Source: an uncultured Roseburia sp.
Lineage (GTDB): Bacteria; Bacillota; Clostridia; Lachnospirales; Lachnospiraceae
DNA: 33,267 nucleotides
Assembly (NCBI GenBank): GCA_934292805.1
Contig: CAKQXQ010000025.1
Location: forward strand, 1 to 33,267
Direction: 5' to 3'
Positions 1 to 9,184 of the stretch are shown here, piece after piece; positions within the stretch are counted from its first letter, which is position 1, and each line of letters opens with the position of its first letter. A program made the translations under genes and the position numbers. The notes beneath the pieces are model-generated. The model did no database searches. It saw only the letters and a program-made list of their open reading frames with translations, and was not told the origin of the DNA.

Positions 1-1067
1 ACATCATCAGATGCTTTTATCTTCTTTGCATGAACCTTTAAAATTGCTTCACGGCCTGCAAGATCCGGCAGTTCAACTGGCACACGCCTGTCAAAACGTC
101 CCGGACGAGTAAGTGCCGGATCTAACGACTCCGGACGGTTCGTTGCAGCAAGAATGATAACGCCATTATTTCCTTCAAATCCGTCCATCTCTGTAAGCAG
201 CTGGTTTAGGGTCTGCTCTCTCTCATCATTTCCGCCCATCTGTCCGTCACGCTTTTTACCAATGGCATCAATTTCATCGATAAACACGATACACGGTGCC
301 TTTTCCTTTGCCTGTCTGAAAAGATCACGAACCTTGGAAGCTCCCATACCGACAAACATCTCCACGAATTCCGAACCGGACATTGAGAAAAAAGGTACAT
401 TTGATTCACCTGCAACTGCTTTTGCAAGCATTGTTTTACCAGTTCCCGGAGGTCCTACAAGAAGAACACCTTTTGGCATAGATGCGCCCACATCGGTATA
501 CTTCTTCGGGTTGTGAAGATAATCAACGATCTCTGAAAGGTTTTCTTTCGCTTCATCTTCTCCAGCAACGTCTGAAAAACGGATTCCTTCACTGGACTGC
601 ACATAAATCTTCGCATTGCTTTTTCCCATTCCAAAAGCCATCGAGTTTTTTCCTCCGGCCTGCTCCATCAGCTTCTTCGCCATATAATTTCCCAATGCGA
701 TAAAAAGGATCAATGGCAAAACACCGGTCAGCAGAAAGCTGATGACCGGTGACATCTGCTTATCGATATCTTTTGCAAATACTGCTCCACATTCATATAG
801 CCTGTCCGTCAGATTCGGATCGTTCATCAGACCTGTTTTATAAATATTTTTCTGATCCTTGTCTGTAAAAATGATCTGATTATCCTCAACTTCTACTTCG
901 CCGATATCCTTCTTTTCGATCATACTCATAAAAGTGCCGTAATCCGTTTCTTTTACCTGATGTTCCATAAGGATCGGTGTAACGACCAGATTAAATACGA
1001 TCAGCACAATTAACACAATCCCATAATAATATGCCAGAGGTTTTTTCGGTGTTTTAACTTCTTTCAT
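1..1067 (-). CDS. ftsH: ATP-dependent zinc metalloprotease FtsH, N-terminal part (runs off the left edge)
   Basis: Membrane-anchored AAA+ protease that degrades misfolded membrane and short-lived cytosolic proteins. About 355 residues are visible. A first membrane segment (residues about 10-28) is followed by an extracytoplasmic stretch and a second membrane segment (about 110-130), then the AAA domain with Walker A GPPGTGKT, Walker B CIVFIDEID and the second region of homology ending in RPGRFDRRV. The reading frame is still open at base 1, so the zinc site (HExxH) and the protease domain lie outside the window. The start ATG at 1067 has AGGAGG seven bases upstream, leaving no doubt about it. 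It lies 50 bp downstream of the choloylglycine hydrolase gene on the same strand and may be cotranscribed. The family assignment is firm; only completeness cannot be judged. Confidence 0.95.
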   Translation of the reverse strand, partial: MKEVKTPKKPLAYYYGIVLIVLIVFNLVVTPILMEHQVKETDYGTFMSMIEKKDIGEVEVEDNQIIFTDKDQKNIYKTGLMNDPNLTDRLYECGAVFAKDIDKQMSPVISFLLTGVLPLILFIALGNYMAKKLMEQAGGKNSMAFGMGKSNAKIYVQSSEGIRFSDVAGEDEAKENLSEIVDYLHNPKKYTDVGASMPKGVLLVGPPGTGKTMLAKAVAGESNVPFFSMSGSEFVEMFVGMGASKVRDLFRQAKEKAPCIVFIDEIDAIGKKRDGQMGGNDEREQTLNQLLTEMDGFEGNNGVIILAATNRPESLDPALTRPGRFDRRVPVELPDLAGREAILKVHAKKIKASDD

Positions 1068-1117
1068 GGTCTTTCCTCCTGTCGTTGTATGCTATACTTC
1101 TTTCGTGTCTTTTTACA

Positions 1118-2107
1118 TTATTTATTCTGCCATCTGACTTCGCCTTTGTCCAGAAGCGGATAACAGATCAGCTGATCAGAGTCCAGATTTTCCGCATGCA
1201 TGTCGACCGCAGTGATCTGGTGATTATCATATGTCGTATAATAATAAATACCTTTTTCTGTATTACAGCAGGATGTGTATATCGTGATCTCATATTTGCC
1301 TTCTGTCACCTCGCAGCATCCTCTCTGCTGGTCGACGGAACCTAAGATATGGAAGAACTGGCTTACACTCTCGCCCTCTTCTTCACCGGAGATGGAATTT
1401 AATTTTGTAAAGGCAACTTTTACAAATCTTGACTGGCTGGAAAGGTCTCCAGGTATCCCCATTCCTCCCATTCCTCTGCTGTATGCATCAAGCTGCAGCG
1501 CTCCGGCAAAAGTACTTTCCGGCTGTTTTCTTGATACTCCGGCATAATTATTAAGTGCAAACATCTGACCCGGGAATGGTGGGTTGTTGGTAAGCACTCC
1601 CACCGGATTATCATACACATGCAATCCATCCTTCATAGACTCGACAACGATGCAGGCATCTTTGTCTGCAATGATCCAGTGAAGCTGTGCACTTGGAAGC
1701 TGTTCACTGAATGGTGTACCTGTCAGTCTCATAGCTGACAGTTTCTCCCTCGCTTCTGCCACAGTAGCACACTGCGAAAGGATCCATGGGATGAACTCGA
1801 ACTGTGCTACCTGGCTGGCTTCTGTTTCACCTTCCGGCAAAGCCTCTTCATATGCCGCATTTCCGACAAAATTAAGTCCTGCCATTCCAAGACCTTTTTC
1901 ATTGACCGCATCATAATAAAGCGGATAATCTCCTACAACAAATGCCATACCAATCAGTGCATAATGACTTTTTATCTTTCCGGCAAACCGGAAATCAAAT
2001 TCATAATTTCTTGGCGTTATCGTGATCTGTTCCCCATAGGAAAATTCATAATCAAGTGTTCTGCCCATATAAAAATCTTTTGTTTTGTAAGTTGCTGCTG
2101 TACACAT
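1118..2107 (-). CDS. Choloylglycine hydrolase family protein (bile salt hydrolase or penicillin V acylase)
   Basis: Ntn-hydrolase that cleaves linear amide bonds; in gut Firmicutes the usual substrate is a glycine- or taurine-conjugated bile acid. The start is set at ATG 2107, giving a 329-residue protein beginning MCTA, so that Cys2 becomes the N-terminal nucleophile after methionine removal. The frame is open up to a GTG at 2116, but that GTG lies inside the ribosome binding site AGAGGTG, and starting there would bury the cysteine. Other family residues are visible: R16 and D19 in GRTLDY, N83 in VGNAAY, N174/N175 in VLTNNP and R227 in SSQSRF. The asparagine around position 83, where penicillin V acylases usually have tyrosine, favours bile salt hydrolase, but substrate cannot be proved by reading. 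The gene follows cardiolipin synthase by 21 bp and precedes ftsH. No signal peptide is seen, so it is cytoplasmic. Confidence 0.88.
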   Translation of the reverse strand: MCTAATYKTKDFYMGRTLDYEFSYGEQITITPRNYEFDFRFAGKIKSHYALIGMAFVVGDYPLYYDAVNEKGLGMAGLNFVGNAAYEEALPEGETEASQVAQFEFIPWILSQCATVAEAREKLSAMRLTGTPFSEQLPSAQLHWIIADKDACIVVESMKDGLHVYDNPVGVLTNNPPFPGQMFALNNYAGVSRKQPESTFAGALQLDAYSRGMGGMGIPGDLSSQSRFVKVAFTKLNSISGEEEGESVSQFFHILGSVDQQRGCCEVTEGKYEITIYTSCCNTEKGIYYYTTYDNHQITAVDMHAENLDSDQLICYPLLDKGEVRWQNK

Positions 2108-2128
2108 ATCAAACACCTCTTCTTTCTA

Positions 2129-3688
2129 CTATAATAGTCCTGCGAACAATCTCATAAACAACTGTCCGAGCCTTAAATATGCACTCCGGCCTGTGCGGTA
2201 CTTTTCGGTCACTTCCCGACATTCCTTCATAGTTGATTCCAGGTCATCTCTTATATCCAAAACAGTCTGACAGTCTGCCATAAAACAACCATTTTCAAAA
2301 TGATGATAAAGGCTTCTATAATCAAGATTTATCGTTCCGCATGTTGCCATGCAGTCATCTGCAACACTCATTTTTGCATGGCAGAAGCCTGGGGTCCATT
2401 CATAAATCCTCACACCGTCTTTCACCAGTCCGTGATAGAAGGAGCGTGTGACGCTGTATATTAACTTCTTATCCGGTATTCCCGGAGTAATGATCCTGAC
2501 ATCTACTCCACGCTTTGCTGCAAGACACAGGGCATGCGTCATCTCATCGGTAATGATCAGATATGGTGTCATAAACCAGCAATATCTCTCTGCTTTGTTT
2601 ATCATGCTGATGTAGACTTCTTCTCCTACCTGTTCATCATCCATCGGACTGTCTGCATAAGGCTGGATGAATCCCTTCTGGACTGCCCGATAATCTGATT
2701 TTACAAGATACCGGTCAAAATCTGTATCATTTATGTCTTTCATACTTACAGCATTCCACATTTCCAAAAATGTAATCGTCAATGATCTGACCGCATCACC
2801 TTCCAGACGTATTCCGGTATCTTTCCACTGCCCATACGGATGCGTATAATTAAAATATTCATTTGCAAGATTGTAGCCGCCTGTAAAGCCAATCTTTCCG
2901 TCGATCACCGTGATCTTTCTGTGGTCACGGTTATTCAAAAACACATTCAGTCCCGGCATAAATGGATTAAACACTCTGCAATGAATTCCTGCTAGTTCCA
3001 GTTTTTTCACAAAATCCGTATTGATAAAACCTATCGATCCCATATCATCATAGAAAACTCGTACTTCCACTCCTGCCTTTACACGTTCTTCCAAAACATT
3101 CTGTATTTTCTGCCATGCCTGTGCATCTTCTATGGCATGATATTCCATAAAAATGAATTTTTCTGCTTTTGACAGATCTTCAAGCTGTGCCTCAAGTCCT
3201 TTTACCGCTTCATCATAATAGGTGACGTCCGTATTATGATACACCGGATAGTGTGCATTTCTCTGGATATAAGTACTGATATTTCCGGCTTTTGGAATTT
3301 TAGCATTCATCTTTTCCAGGCATACCACATTGTCAGGAAGCAGCGGCAATAACTTTCTGTCAATATCCGCATATCGTTCTCTCATCTTACGTGTACCGCC
3401 ATTTAATCCGATCAGCAAATACAACGCTACACCCATAACCGGAAAGATAAGTATCAAAATAACCCATGGCATTTTCATGGAAGATGTTTTATCTGATGCG
3501 TATAATGCCATAACTAAAATCGCTGCAAACAGTCTCGTGACAAGATTGACAATCTCTGCGTATTCATTCAATTTTGTAATCATTATCACGATAAATGCAG
3601 CTTCTAACAAAATACATAATCCCGAAAAACACAGTCTCTTTACACCATTCTTCGATCTTGCCCTGCCTTCTATCGTATCCTGCTTCAT
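2129..3688 (-). CDS. cls: Cardiolipin synthase (phospholipase D superfamily)
   Basis: Joins two phosphatidylglycerol molecules to make cardiolipin at the membrane. The 519-residue length is typical. Two N-terminal membrane segments (about residues 18-38 and 45-70) precede the catalytic half, which holds two HKD motifs: HRKITVIDGKIGFTGGYN, and HAKMSVADD followed by GTINLDYRS. The start ATG at 3688 has GGAG upstream (GAAGGAGCGATTTTC). The stop lies 21 bp before the choloylglycine hydrolase start, so the two are probably one transcript. Pairing a membrane-lipid enzyme with a bile-salt enzyme would fit envelope defence, but that is inference. No frameshift or missing catalytic residue is seen. 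Confidence 0.94.
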   Translation of the reverse strand: MKQDTIEGRARSKNGVKRLCFSGLCILLEAAFIVIMITKLNEYAEIVNLVTRLFAAILVMALYASDKTSSMKMPWVILILIFPVMGVALYLLIGLNGGTRKMRERYADIDRKLLPLLPDNVVCLEKMNAKIPKAGNISTYIQRNAHYPVYHNTDVTYYDEAVKGLEAQLEDLSKAEKFIFMEYHAIEDAQAWQKIQNVLEERVKAGVEVRVFYDDMGSIGFINTDFVKKLELAGIHCRVFNPFMPGLNVFLNNRDHRKITVIDGKIGFTGGYNLANEYFNYTHPYGQWKDTGIRLEGDAVRSLTITFLEMWNAVSMKDINDTDFDRYLVKSDYRAVQKGFIQPYADSPMDDEQVGEEVYISMINKAERYCWFMTPYLIITDEMTHALCLAAKRGVDVRIITPGIPDKKLIYSVTRSFYHGLVKDGVRIYEWTPGFCHAKMSVADDCMATCGTINLDYRSLYHHFENGCFMADCQTVLDIRDDLESTMKECREVTEKYRTGRSAYLRLGQLFMRLFAGLL

Positions 3689-3833
3689 GAAAATCGCTCC
3701 TTCCGCAAATAAATTCTTTATATTGTCTAACCATTACAAAAATAGATGGCTTATCCTGCCAGAATATAGTAAAATATAGTATATCATTATTATTGTGAAT
3801 GTAAATATATCAAAATCGCAAAGGAGGGGTTCT

Positions 3834-4790
3834 ATGAGGAAAAAGTATTTTGGATTGTTACTGGTATTACTCCTGCTGCTGACTGCGACAGGCTGCGGCA
3901 GCAAATCAGCAGCGTCATCTTCCGCTTCTTATGGTAATGAAGCTTCCATGAGTACTTCGTATTATGAAGATTCCTATGAAGATGAAGCGAAAGCAGAAGA
4001 ATCAGGTGAAGGTGTCACTTCAGAAACCGGGCTGGATGCACAGACCGCAAGCGGAAGGAAACTGATCCGGACTGTTTACCTGTCCCTGCAGACAACCGAG
4101 TTTGATTCCGTGCTCAGCAATTTAGCTTCAAAAACAACCGAGCTTGGTGGTTATATCGAAAGTTCTTCTGTCAGCGGCAACAGCTATTATTATCAAAGTA
4201 CCAGATATGCAAGCTATACGATCCGTATTCCATCAGCTAAGTTAGATCAGTTTGTGGAAGTTGTCAAAGAACTTGGAAATGTAACTCATAAGAATGAATC
4301 TGTGGAAGATGTAACTCTCAGATACGTAGATGTGGAAAGCCGCAAGAAAGCCCTTGAGACAGAGCAGGAACGCCTGATGGAACTGCTTTCCAATGCCGAA
4401 AATATGGAAGACCTTCTGGCTATTGAAGATAAGCTGTCCGAAGTACGGTATGAGCTGGAGAATTACGGAAGTCAGCTCCGTATGCTTGATAATCAGATTG
4501 ATTACAGTACTGTGAATGTGGATATCGATGAAGTAGACCGGGTGACGGAGACCGGAGAAATGGGATTCTTCGAAGAGATCAAAGACCGGTTCGGTGACAG
4601 TTTATATGTCGTTGGACGCGGCATCAGAAGCTTTGCGATCGGATTTATCGGTTCTCTTCCGATTATTCTCGTATGGGCAGTGATAATCGCGGTTATCGTG
4701 ATCATCGTAAGAAGTATTTTCAAAAAAAGGAAAAAAAGAAAAGAAAAAAAGGCTGTCGAAGAAACCAAACCGGAGAAATCATCGACCTGA
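3834..4790 (+). CDS. DUF4349 domain-containing lipoprotein with C-terminal membrane anchor
   Basis: 318-residue envelope protein of unknown function. The N-terminus is a lipoprotein signal ending in a lipobox-like TATGC, with the cysteine expected to be lipidated. A Ser/Glu-rich linker follows, then the DUF4349 region from about residue 75 (RKLIRTVYLSLQT). This contains a long heptad-like stretch around residues 165-215 that should form a coiled-coil hairpin. Near the C-terminus comes a hydrophobic membrane segment (FIGSLPIILVWAVIIAVIVI) and a very basic tail. The start is set at ATG 3834, six bases or fewer after AGGAGGGG; an upstream start at 3795 in the same frame has no such signal. The gene is divergent from cls and convergent with the next small lipoprotein gene. 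The role is not known; the predicted topology suggests an envelope-spanning or periplasm-facing structural factor. Confidence 0.85.
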   Translation: MRKKYFGLLLVLLLLLTATGCGSKSAASSSASYGNEASMSTSYYEDSYEDEAKAEESGEGVTSETGLDAQTASGRKLIRTVYLSLQTTEFDSVLSNLASKTTELGGYIESSSVSGNSYYYQSTRYASYTIRIPSAKLDQFVEVVKELGNVTHKNESVEDVTLRYVDVESRKKALETEQERLMELLSNAENMEDLLAIEDKLSEVRYELENYGSQLRMLDNQIDYSTVNVDIDEVDRVTETGEMGFFEEIKDRFGDSLYVVGRGIRSFAIGFIGSLPIILVWAVIIAVIVIIVRSIFKKRKKRKEKKAVEETKPEKSST

Positions 4791-4808
4791 CATCTTTGAC
4801 CAGCATAT

Positions 4809-4839
4809 AAAAATCCGGCACGAAATGTGCCGGATTTTT
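4809..4839. terminator. Bidirectional Rho-independent terminator
   Basis: A 13-bp perfect stem (AAAAATCCGGCAC paired with GTGCCGGATTTTT) around a 5-base loop. It lies between two convergent genes, the DUF4349 lipoprotein ending at 4790 and the small lipoprotein ending at 4847. The A-tract and T-tract on either side let it work on both strands. Confidence 0.9.
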
Positions 4840-4846
4840 ATATTCT

Positions 4847-5269
4847 TTAGTTCTGCTTCTCTACTGAGATGATCGTACCATTAAATGGATCTATTTCTGA
4901 AACAGTTCCTGTATAAGTAACAGTTACTTTATCTCCGTTCTCAACACTGTCAAGACCTTCTGGTTTGGTCTCGAAATCAAATCCATAAGCTGTTCCGTTT
5001 TCATCAGTAACAACGAACATAAAATCTTTGATCTCATCGATTGTACCTGTAACAGTTTTTTCTTCTGCATCTGTGCTTGCTGCATTCTGTTCTTCGGTAG
5101 CTGCAACCGTTTCCTCTTCCTGTGCTTCGGAAGCCTCACTTGTTGTTGTCTGTGACTCCTGTACTTCTGTTTTTCCGGCATCTGTTGTTCCTGCCTTGGA
5201 ACCACATCCTGCTGCTAAAGATAATGTAAGTAATACTGCTGTCAGTAATACGTATTTCTTCTTTGCCAT
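4847..5269 (-). CDS. Small secreted lipoprotein, function unknown
   Basis: 140-residue protein. Residues 1-22 form a lipoprotein signal with lipobox LAAGC (Cys22). Residues about 25-72 are a low-complexity linker rich in Glu, Thr, Ala and Gln, typical of a spacer that holds a domain away from the membrane. The C-terminal 65 residues form a small predicted beta-rich domain (TVTGTIDEIKDFMFVVTDEN and onward) with alternating hydrophobic residues, reminiscent of small OB-like or DUF3221-like extracytoplasmic domains. I do not recognise a specific family with confidence. ATG 5269 has AAGGAG eight bases upstream. The gene shares the terminator at 4809-4839 with its convergent neighbour. Confidence 0.8.
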   Translation of the reverse strand: MAKKKYVLLTAVLLTLSLAAGCGSKAGTTDAGKTEVQESQTTTSEASEAQEEETVAATEEQNAASTDAEEKTVTGTIDEIKDFMFVVTDENGTAYGFDFETKPEGLDSVENGDKVTVTYTGTVSEIDPFNGTIISVEKQN

Positions 5270-5392
5270 GATATAATCTCCTTTTCAATTACGTTGTTCT
5301 CGTTCGTTTTGAACATGATGTATCATAGCACAAAATTTTCCATAATTCTTTAAGATTTTTGGAAGAATCTCTTTTGTATTTTTTAATTCCAA

Positions 5393-6604
5393 TTATATGT
5401 AATCTGACACGTATGGAATCTCATGCAGGAGTACATCATCCAGTCTTCCGACTGCCTCATCGGTGCCCTCAATTTTTCCCATATTCGCCAGATATTCTGC
5501 TGTCTTGTATCCCATAAAAAGCGTTGTCAGTGTACCGATCGTCATTTTCAGATGATATGTTGCCTGCTTTTCCGTAAGAAAACTTCTGCCATCGCAAAAC
5601 TCTATTGTAAAACTTCCATTGTTCCATGGCAGTAATTCATCCACTACTTCAAAAGTAAATATACCTCCCGGACCATCCGGATCGGAATGATACTGCGGAA
5701 TAAACTGCACGATATCTATAATCCTTCCCATCGTATATGGCCGGATCGTCTCTTTTATATCACTGTCATCCAGCTCAAATGCGATCGGATCACTATAATA
5801 ATTGTTACCGCGCACCTCGTCGATCATAGAATCATGCTTATGAATATACTCCCACAATCCAAGCTGTGCTTCCCGGTTTAAATAAATCATTTCTTTAATA
5901 TGTAAAATATCTGAACTGATCAGATATACCATATATCCGGTCGGCACATCTTTTGCCGTATAGTAGATAGCGACAACTGTATCATCCTCGTCCCAGCGGA
6001 AGTACTCCTCCCATGCAAGCTTGTTACGATAAAGACATCCATGCGTCTTTGCTGCAAACATCCCATGAAGCAGCTTAAAATCCTGATCGTCCCATGCCAC
6101 TCGTCTGACATAACCCGGTTCACTGATCTTCTGCGGTACCTGCGTGTCTTTGATCACATATGTCATTTTATTGGAAATGATCTCCCATCCAAGCCTTCGA
6201 TACAAAGGAATCGAATATGGATACAGCAGTGCAAAAGATTTGTTATTCTCTCTCATACGGGTCAGGCTCTTTTTCATCAGCTTTTTCATAATACCCTGTC
6301 CCGTATACTCAGGATAAGTACACACGCTGGTGACAAATCCAACCTGATACCTTTCCCCATAGATATTCATATCCAGAGGATAAACAGCAAACTGTGACAC
6401 CAGTTCCTCTCCATTAAAGCAGCCTAATACATCTGCCCTCTCCAACACAGGAAACTTGGATTGCTGGATCTCATCATCTTTCCATCCGGTTTCTGCAAGC
6501 TCCTGTTCCGTCACCTGGAACGAATAACGAAGCAGTGCATTATATTGTTCCACATCATTCTTTGTTAAAACTCTGATTGAAAAATCATTCTCATTTCTGC
6601 TCAT
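5393..6604 (-). CDS. Eis-like GNAT family N-acetyltransferase
   Basis: 403-residue protein with the architecture of the Eis family: an N-terminal GNAT domain (residues about 8-150), a second degenerate GNAT-like domain, and a C-terminal sterol-carrier-protein-like domain (about 290-403). The acetyl-CoA loop is seen in VCTYPEYTGQGIMKKLMKK (consensus QxxGxG/A), followed by the FALLYPYSIPLYRRLGWE stretch typical of the family. The chain ends in PYVSDYI; in characterised Eis enzymes the C-terminal carboxylate serves as catalytic base, so an intact C-terminus matters. Eis proteins acetylate amines, including aminoglycosides in mycobacteria; the substrate here is unknown. The start ATG at 6604 has only a modest AAAGG upstream. 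It lies tail-to-head with the AraC-type gene 120 bp upstream on the same strand. Confidence 0.85.
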   Translation of the reverse strand: MSRNENDFSIRVLTKNDVEQYNALLRYSFQVTEQELAETGWKDDEIQQSKFPVLERADVLGCFNGEELVSQFAVYPLDMNIYGERYQVGFVTSVCTYPEYTGQGIMKKLMKKSLTRMRENNKSFALLYPYSIPLYRRLGWEIISNKMTYVIKDTQVPQKISEPGYVRRVAWDDQDFKLLHGMFAAKTHGCLYRNKLAWEEYFRWDEDDTVVAIYYTAKDVPTGYMVYLISSDILHIKEMIYLNREAQLGLWEYIHKHDSMIDEVRGNNYYSDPIAFELDDSDIKETIRPYTMGRIIDIVQFIPQYHSDPDGPGGIFTFEVVDELLPWNNGSFTIEFCDGRSFLTEKQATYHLKMTIGTLTTLFMGYKTAEYLANMGKIEGTDEAVGRLDDVLLHEIPYVSDYI

Positions 6605-6724
6605 CTTTTGACCTTTCTGCTTATTGATAAATATTTTATGTTAACGCTGCAATCATACAAAGTCAATATCTGTATCACACCCGTCAACGATTGCATCGCA
6701 TTCTTTCATTTCATCGTATATAAT

Positions 6725-7645
6725 TCAGACAGTTTCAATTTTTCCACTTACATTATTGAAACGATTATATTCTCCGGGATTGTACCCAAATCGCTTTCGA
6801 AAAGCACTGGCAAAACGGCTCGCATTACTGAATCCGTTCATTTCTGCGATCTGTGTTATGCTATACTGTCCGCTCTGTACGAGTTGGAGGCTTTTGCCAA
6901 GCCGGTAATCCCCCAAATATCCGGTGATCGTTTTTCCTGTCATCTTTTTAAAAAGACGACAGCAACCCTCCCTGGACAGGTGAATCTGCTCTGCCATTTG
7001 CTGTAGGGAAATTCCGGAGTCATAATGTTCGTGAATATAGCCAAGCATCTGCTCGAGACGCTCCAGTTCCAGCTGATTTGATGCGACAAATTCCGGAACT
7101 TCTTTTCGGCTCTCTACAATGATCCTGGCAAATATTTCACATAAAATACCCTTTATCCCCAATTCAAAACAAAAGGGTTTCTGGTCAAATAGCTGTTCCA
7201 CCTGATTTAATCGATCAATTATCTCTTTTTCATATTTTTTTTCATACTTAAACAGGATACATGGAACAGCCGCATTTTCCAGGAAAGGTCTGAAGCAGTT
7301 TTTTTCAACATCACTGCCGATTTCTCCATATAAGAAATCCGGCCGCACAAGGATTGAACTGTATCGTACCTGTTTATTTCCCGGTGAATGGCAGCTATGT
7401 GGCACATTCCGGTTTAAAAGGATTGCTTCTCCCGGTCTGACACTATAACTTTTCTGATAGACCTGATAGATCAGTTCCCCGTCTTTCGGGAGTCCGATTT
7501 CAAGATCATTATGCCAGTGGACGGAAACACTTTTTCCCTCAAAAGCCCACATATTATCATGATGTATCGTCATAGGGAACTCATCCGTTCCGTGCTTTTC
7601 AAGTTCTCTTTTCGTTTCATCTGTCAGAATTTTTTTCAAAGCCAT
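6725..7645 (-). CDS. AraC family transcriptional regulator with N-terminal cupin
   Basis: One-component regulator, 306 residues from ATG 7645. The N-terminal half is a cupin sensor domain (VHWHNDLEIGLPKDGELIYQ, then RPGEAILLNRNVPHSCHS, with metal- or ligand-type histidines). The C-terminal ~100 residues carry two helix-turn-helix units: ISLQQMAEQIHLSREGCCRLFKKMTG and YSITQIAEMNGFSNASRFASAFRKRFGYNPGEY, the second being the classic AraC signature. The frame is open further upstream to a TTG at 7696, but neither site has a strong ribosome binding site, so the exact start is uncertain. It is divergent from the MATE efflux gene with about 150 bp between them, the usual arrangement for a regulator and its target. 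Confidence 0.9.
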   Translation of the reverse strand: MALKKILTDETKRELEKHGTDEFPMTIHHDNMWAFEGKSVSVHWHNDLEIGLPKDGELIYQVYQKSYSVRPGEAILLNRNVPHSCHSPGNKQVRYSSILVRPDFLYGEIGSDVEKNCFRPFLENAAVPCILFKYEKKYEKEIIDRLNQVEQLFDQKPFCFELGIKGILCEIFARIIVESRKEVPEFVASNQLELERLEQMLGYIHEHYDSGISLQQMAEQIHLSREGCCRLFKKMTGKTITGYLGDYRLGKSLQLVQSGQYSITQIAEMNGFSNASRFASAFRKRFGYNPGEYNRFNNVSGKIETV

Positions 7646-7797
7646 ACTCTGTATTTCACCACTTTTTCTTATTGTATATTGTACAAAGAATTTCAATCAT
7701 TCCAGTGCACACTAAATTCATTATAGCATTTAGAATCATTTATACTATATATTTTTAACAAAACTAAGCATTTTACGCAATTTTATTGGAGGTTCAC

Positions 7798-9135
7798 ATG
7801 TCAAACAAAAAAGAAATAGATCTGACAACAGGCAGCCCATTCTGGTCTTTATTCCGTTTTACGATCCCTGTTATTCTCGGAAATCTTTTCCAGCTTTTTT
7901 ATACACTGGCAGATTCTGTCATTGTCGGAAAAGTATTAGGTGCCAATGCACTTGCTGCGGTCGGTGCTACCAGTATTATTATCTATTTTGTTTTTTGCTT
8001 TATCAACGGTTTTACCGGCGGCTTTGGGATTTGTCTTGGCCAGCGTTTCGGTGCAAAAGATGAATCCGGAATGAAGAAAAGTATCGCAGCATCTACTGTT
8101 TTAAGTATCATCTTTACGATTTTGCTGACGGTCATCTGCTGCCTCTTTGCCGATGAATTCCTGCTGCTGATGAAGGTTCCGGACGATATATTTACTGATG
8201 CATATCGCTATATGTTTGTTGTTCTTCTCGGAACCGGTGCAACTGTTTTTTACAATCTGGTCTCCAATATGCTGCGTGCACTTGGTGACAGCAAAACACC
8301 GCTTTATTTCCTGATATTTTCATCTGTTTTAAATATATTTTTAGATCTGCTTTTTATTATTCCGGGAAATATGGGTGTTGCCGGTGCTGCATGGGCAACC
8401 ATTCTCTCACAGTTTTTGTCTGCTCTTTTCAGTCTGATCGTCGGTCTTTACAAATATCCGGTCATGCACTTACACAGAGTTGATTTTTCCCGTCTTGAAC
8501 CGGTAATTTCCACTCATTTTAAAATCGGATTCACAATGGGATTTCAGATGTCCGTAATGTGCATCGGCCAGCTTGCCATGCAGACAGTTGCCAATTCCAT
8601 GGGAACTGCAGCTGTTGCCGGATACACTGCTGCCTCCAAAGCAGACCAGGTCTCTGTCCTGATCAATAATGCCATGATGACCGCAATCTCTAATTATGTA
8701 GCACAGAATTTCGGGGCACAAAAAAAAGACCGGATCCGGCTCGGCGTTCGTGCCTGCCTGATCCAGACTCAGACTTTAAACCTTATTATGTGCGTTGGCA
8801 TTCTGCTGCTCCGCCATCCGATCGTGCGGTTATTCCTTTCTTCTCCTACCGAAGAAATTTACTATTATTCCGATGCATACCTGACTGTTGTAGCACCGTT
8901 TTATTTTCTGCTAGGCTTCCTTGCCATCTACCGTTCTACGATCCAGAGCATGCAAAATACGCGTGCCCCATTTGCAGCATGCATGATCGAGCTTGTCATG
9001 CGTATTGCCGCAACGGTAGGGCTTACCGGAGTTCTCGGATATTACTCGGCCTGCATCGCCAGTCCTCTTGCATGGTTCGGTGCCTGCGTACTGCTTGTTC
9101 CATGCTATTATCGGATGATGAGAACAACTTCATAA
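7798..9135 (+). CDS. MATE family multidrug efflux transporter
   Basis: 445-residue integral membrane protein with about twelve hydrophobic segments in two homologous halves, exporting drugs or metabolites with sodium or proton influx. Family features are the opening GSPFWSLFRFTIPVILGNLFQLFYTLADSVIVGK and the repeated equivalent in the second half (FTMGFQMSVMCIGQLAMQTVANSMG). The start is ATG 7798, five bases after GGAGG; an upstream TTG at 7786 overlaps that ribosome binding site and is rejected. The gene is divergent from the AraC-type regulator, which is its likely controller. The substrate cannot be read from sequence. Confidence 0.93.
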   Translation: MSNKKEIDLTTGSPFWSLFRFTIPVILGNLFQLFYTLADSVIVGKVLGANALAAVGATSIIIYFVFCFINGFTGGFGICLGQRFGAKDESGMKKSIAASTVLSIIFTILLTVICCLFADEFLLLMKVPDDIFTDAYRYMFVVLLGTGATVFYNLVSNMLRALGDSKTPLYFLIFSSVLNIFLDLLFIIPGNMGVAGAAWATILSQFLSALFSLIVGLYKYPVMHLHRVDFSRLEPVISTHFKIGFTMGFQMSVMCIGQLAMQTVANSMGTAAVAGYTAASKADQVSVLINNAMMTAISNYVAQNFGAQKKDRIRLGVRACLIQTQTLNLIMCVGILLLRHPIVRLFLSSPTEEIYYYSDAYLTVVAPFYFLLGFLAIYRSTIQSMQNTRAPFAACMIELVMRIAATVGLTGVLGYYSACIASPLAWFGACVLLVPCYYRMMRTTS

Positions 9136-9162
9136 ACTTCATCCCTGGCTTATACATGTCCT

Positions 9163-9184
9163 GGTGATTTTTTAGAAAATCACC
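9163..9184. terminator. Weak hairpin at the MATE/phoR convergent junction
   Basis: A 9-bp stem (GGTGATTTT with AAAATCACC) around TTAG, between the convergent MATE and phoR genes and overlapping the phoR stop codon. There is no clear T-tract after the stem, so its activity as a terminator is doubtful. Confidence 0.35.

Noticed and set aside
2108..2116. Upstream GTG start of the choloylglycine hydrolase
   Set aside because: The GTG is part of the ribosome binding site AGAGGTG, and using it would block the N-terminal cysteine needed for catalysis.
6608..7006. 132-residue open frame on the plus strand
   Set aside because: Antisense to the AraC-type regulator and without any protein-family signal.
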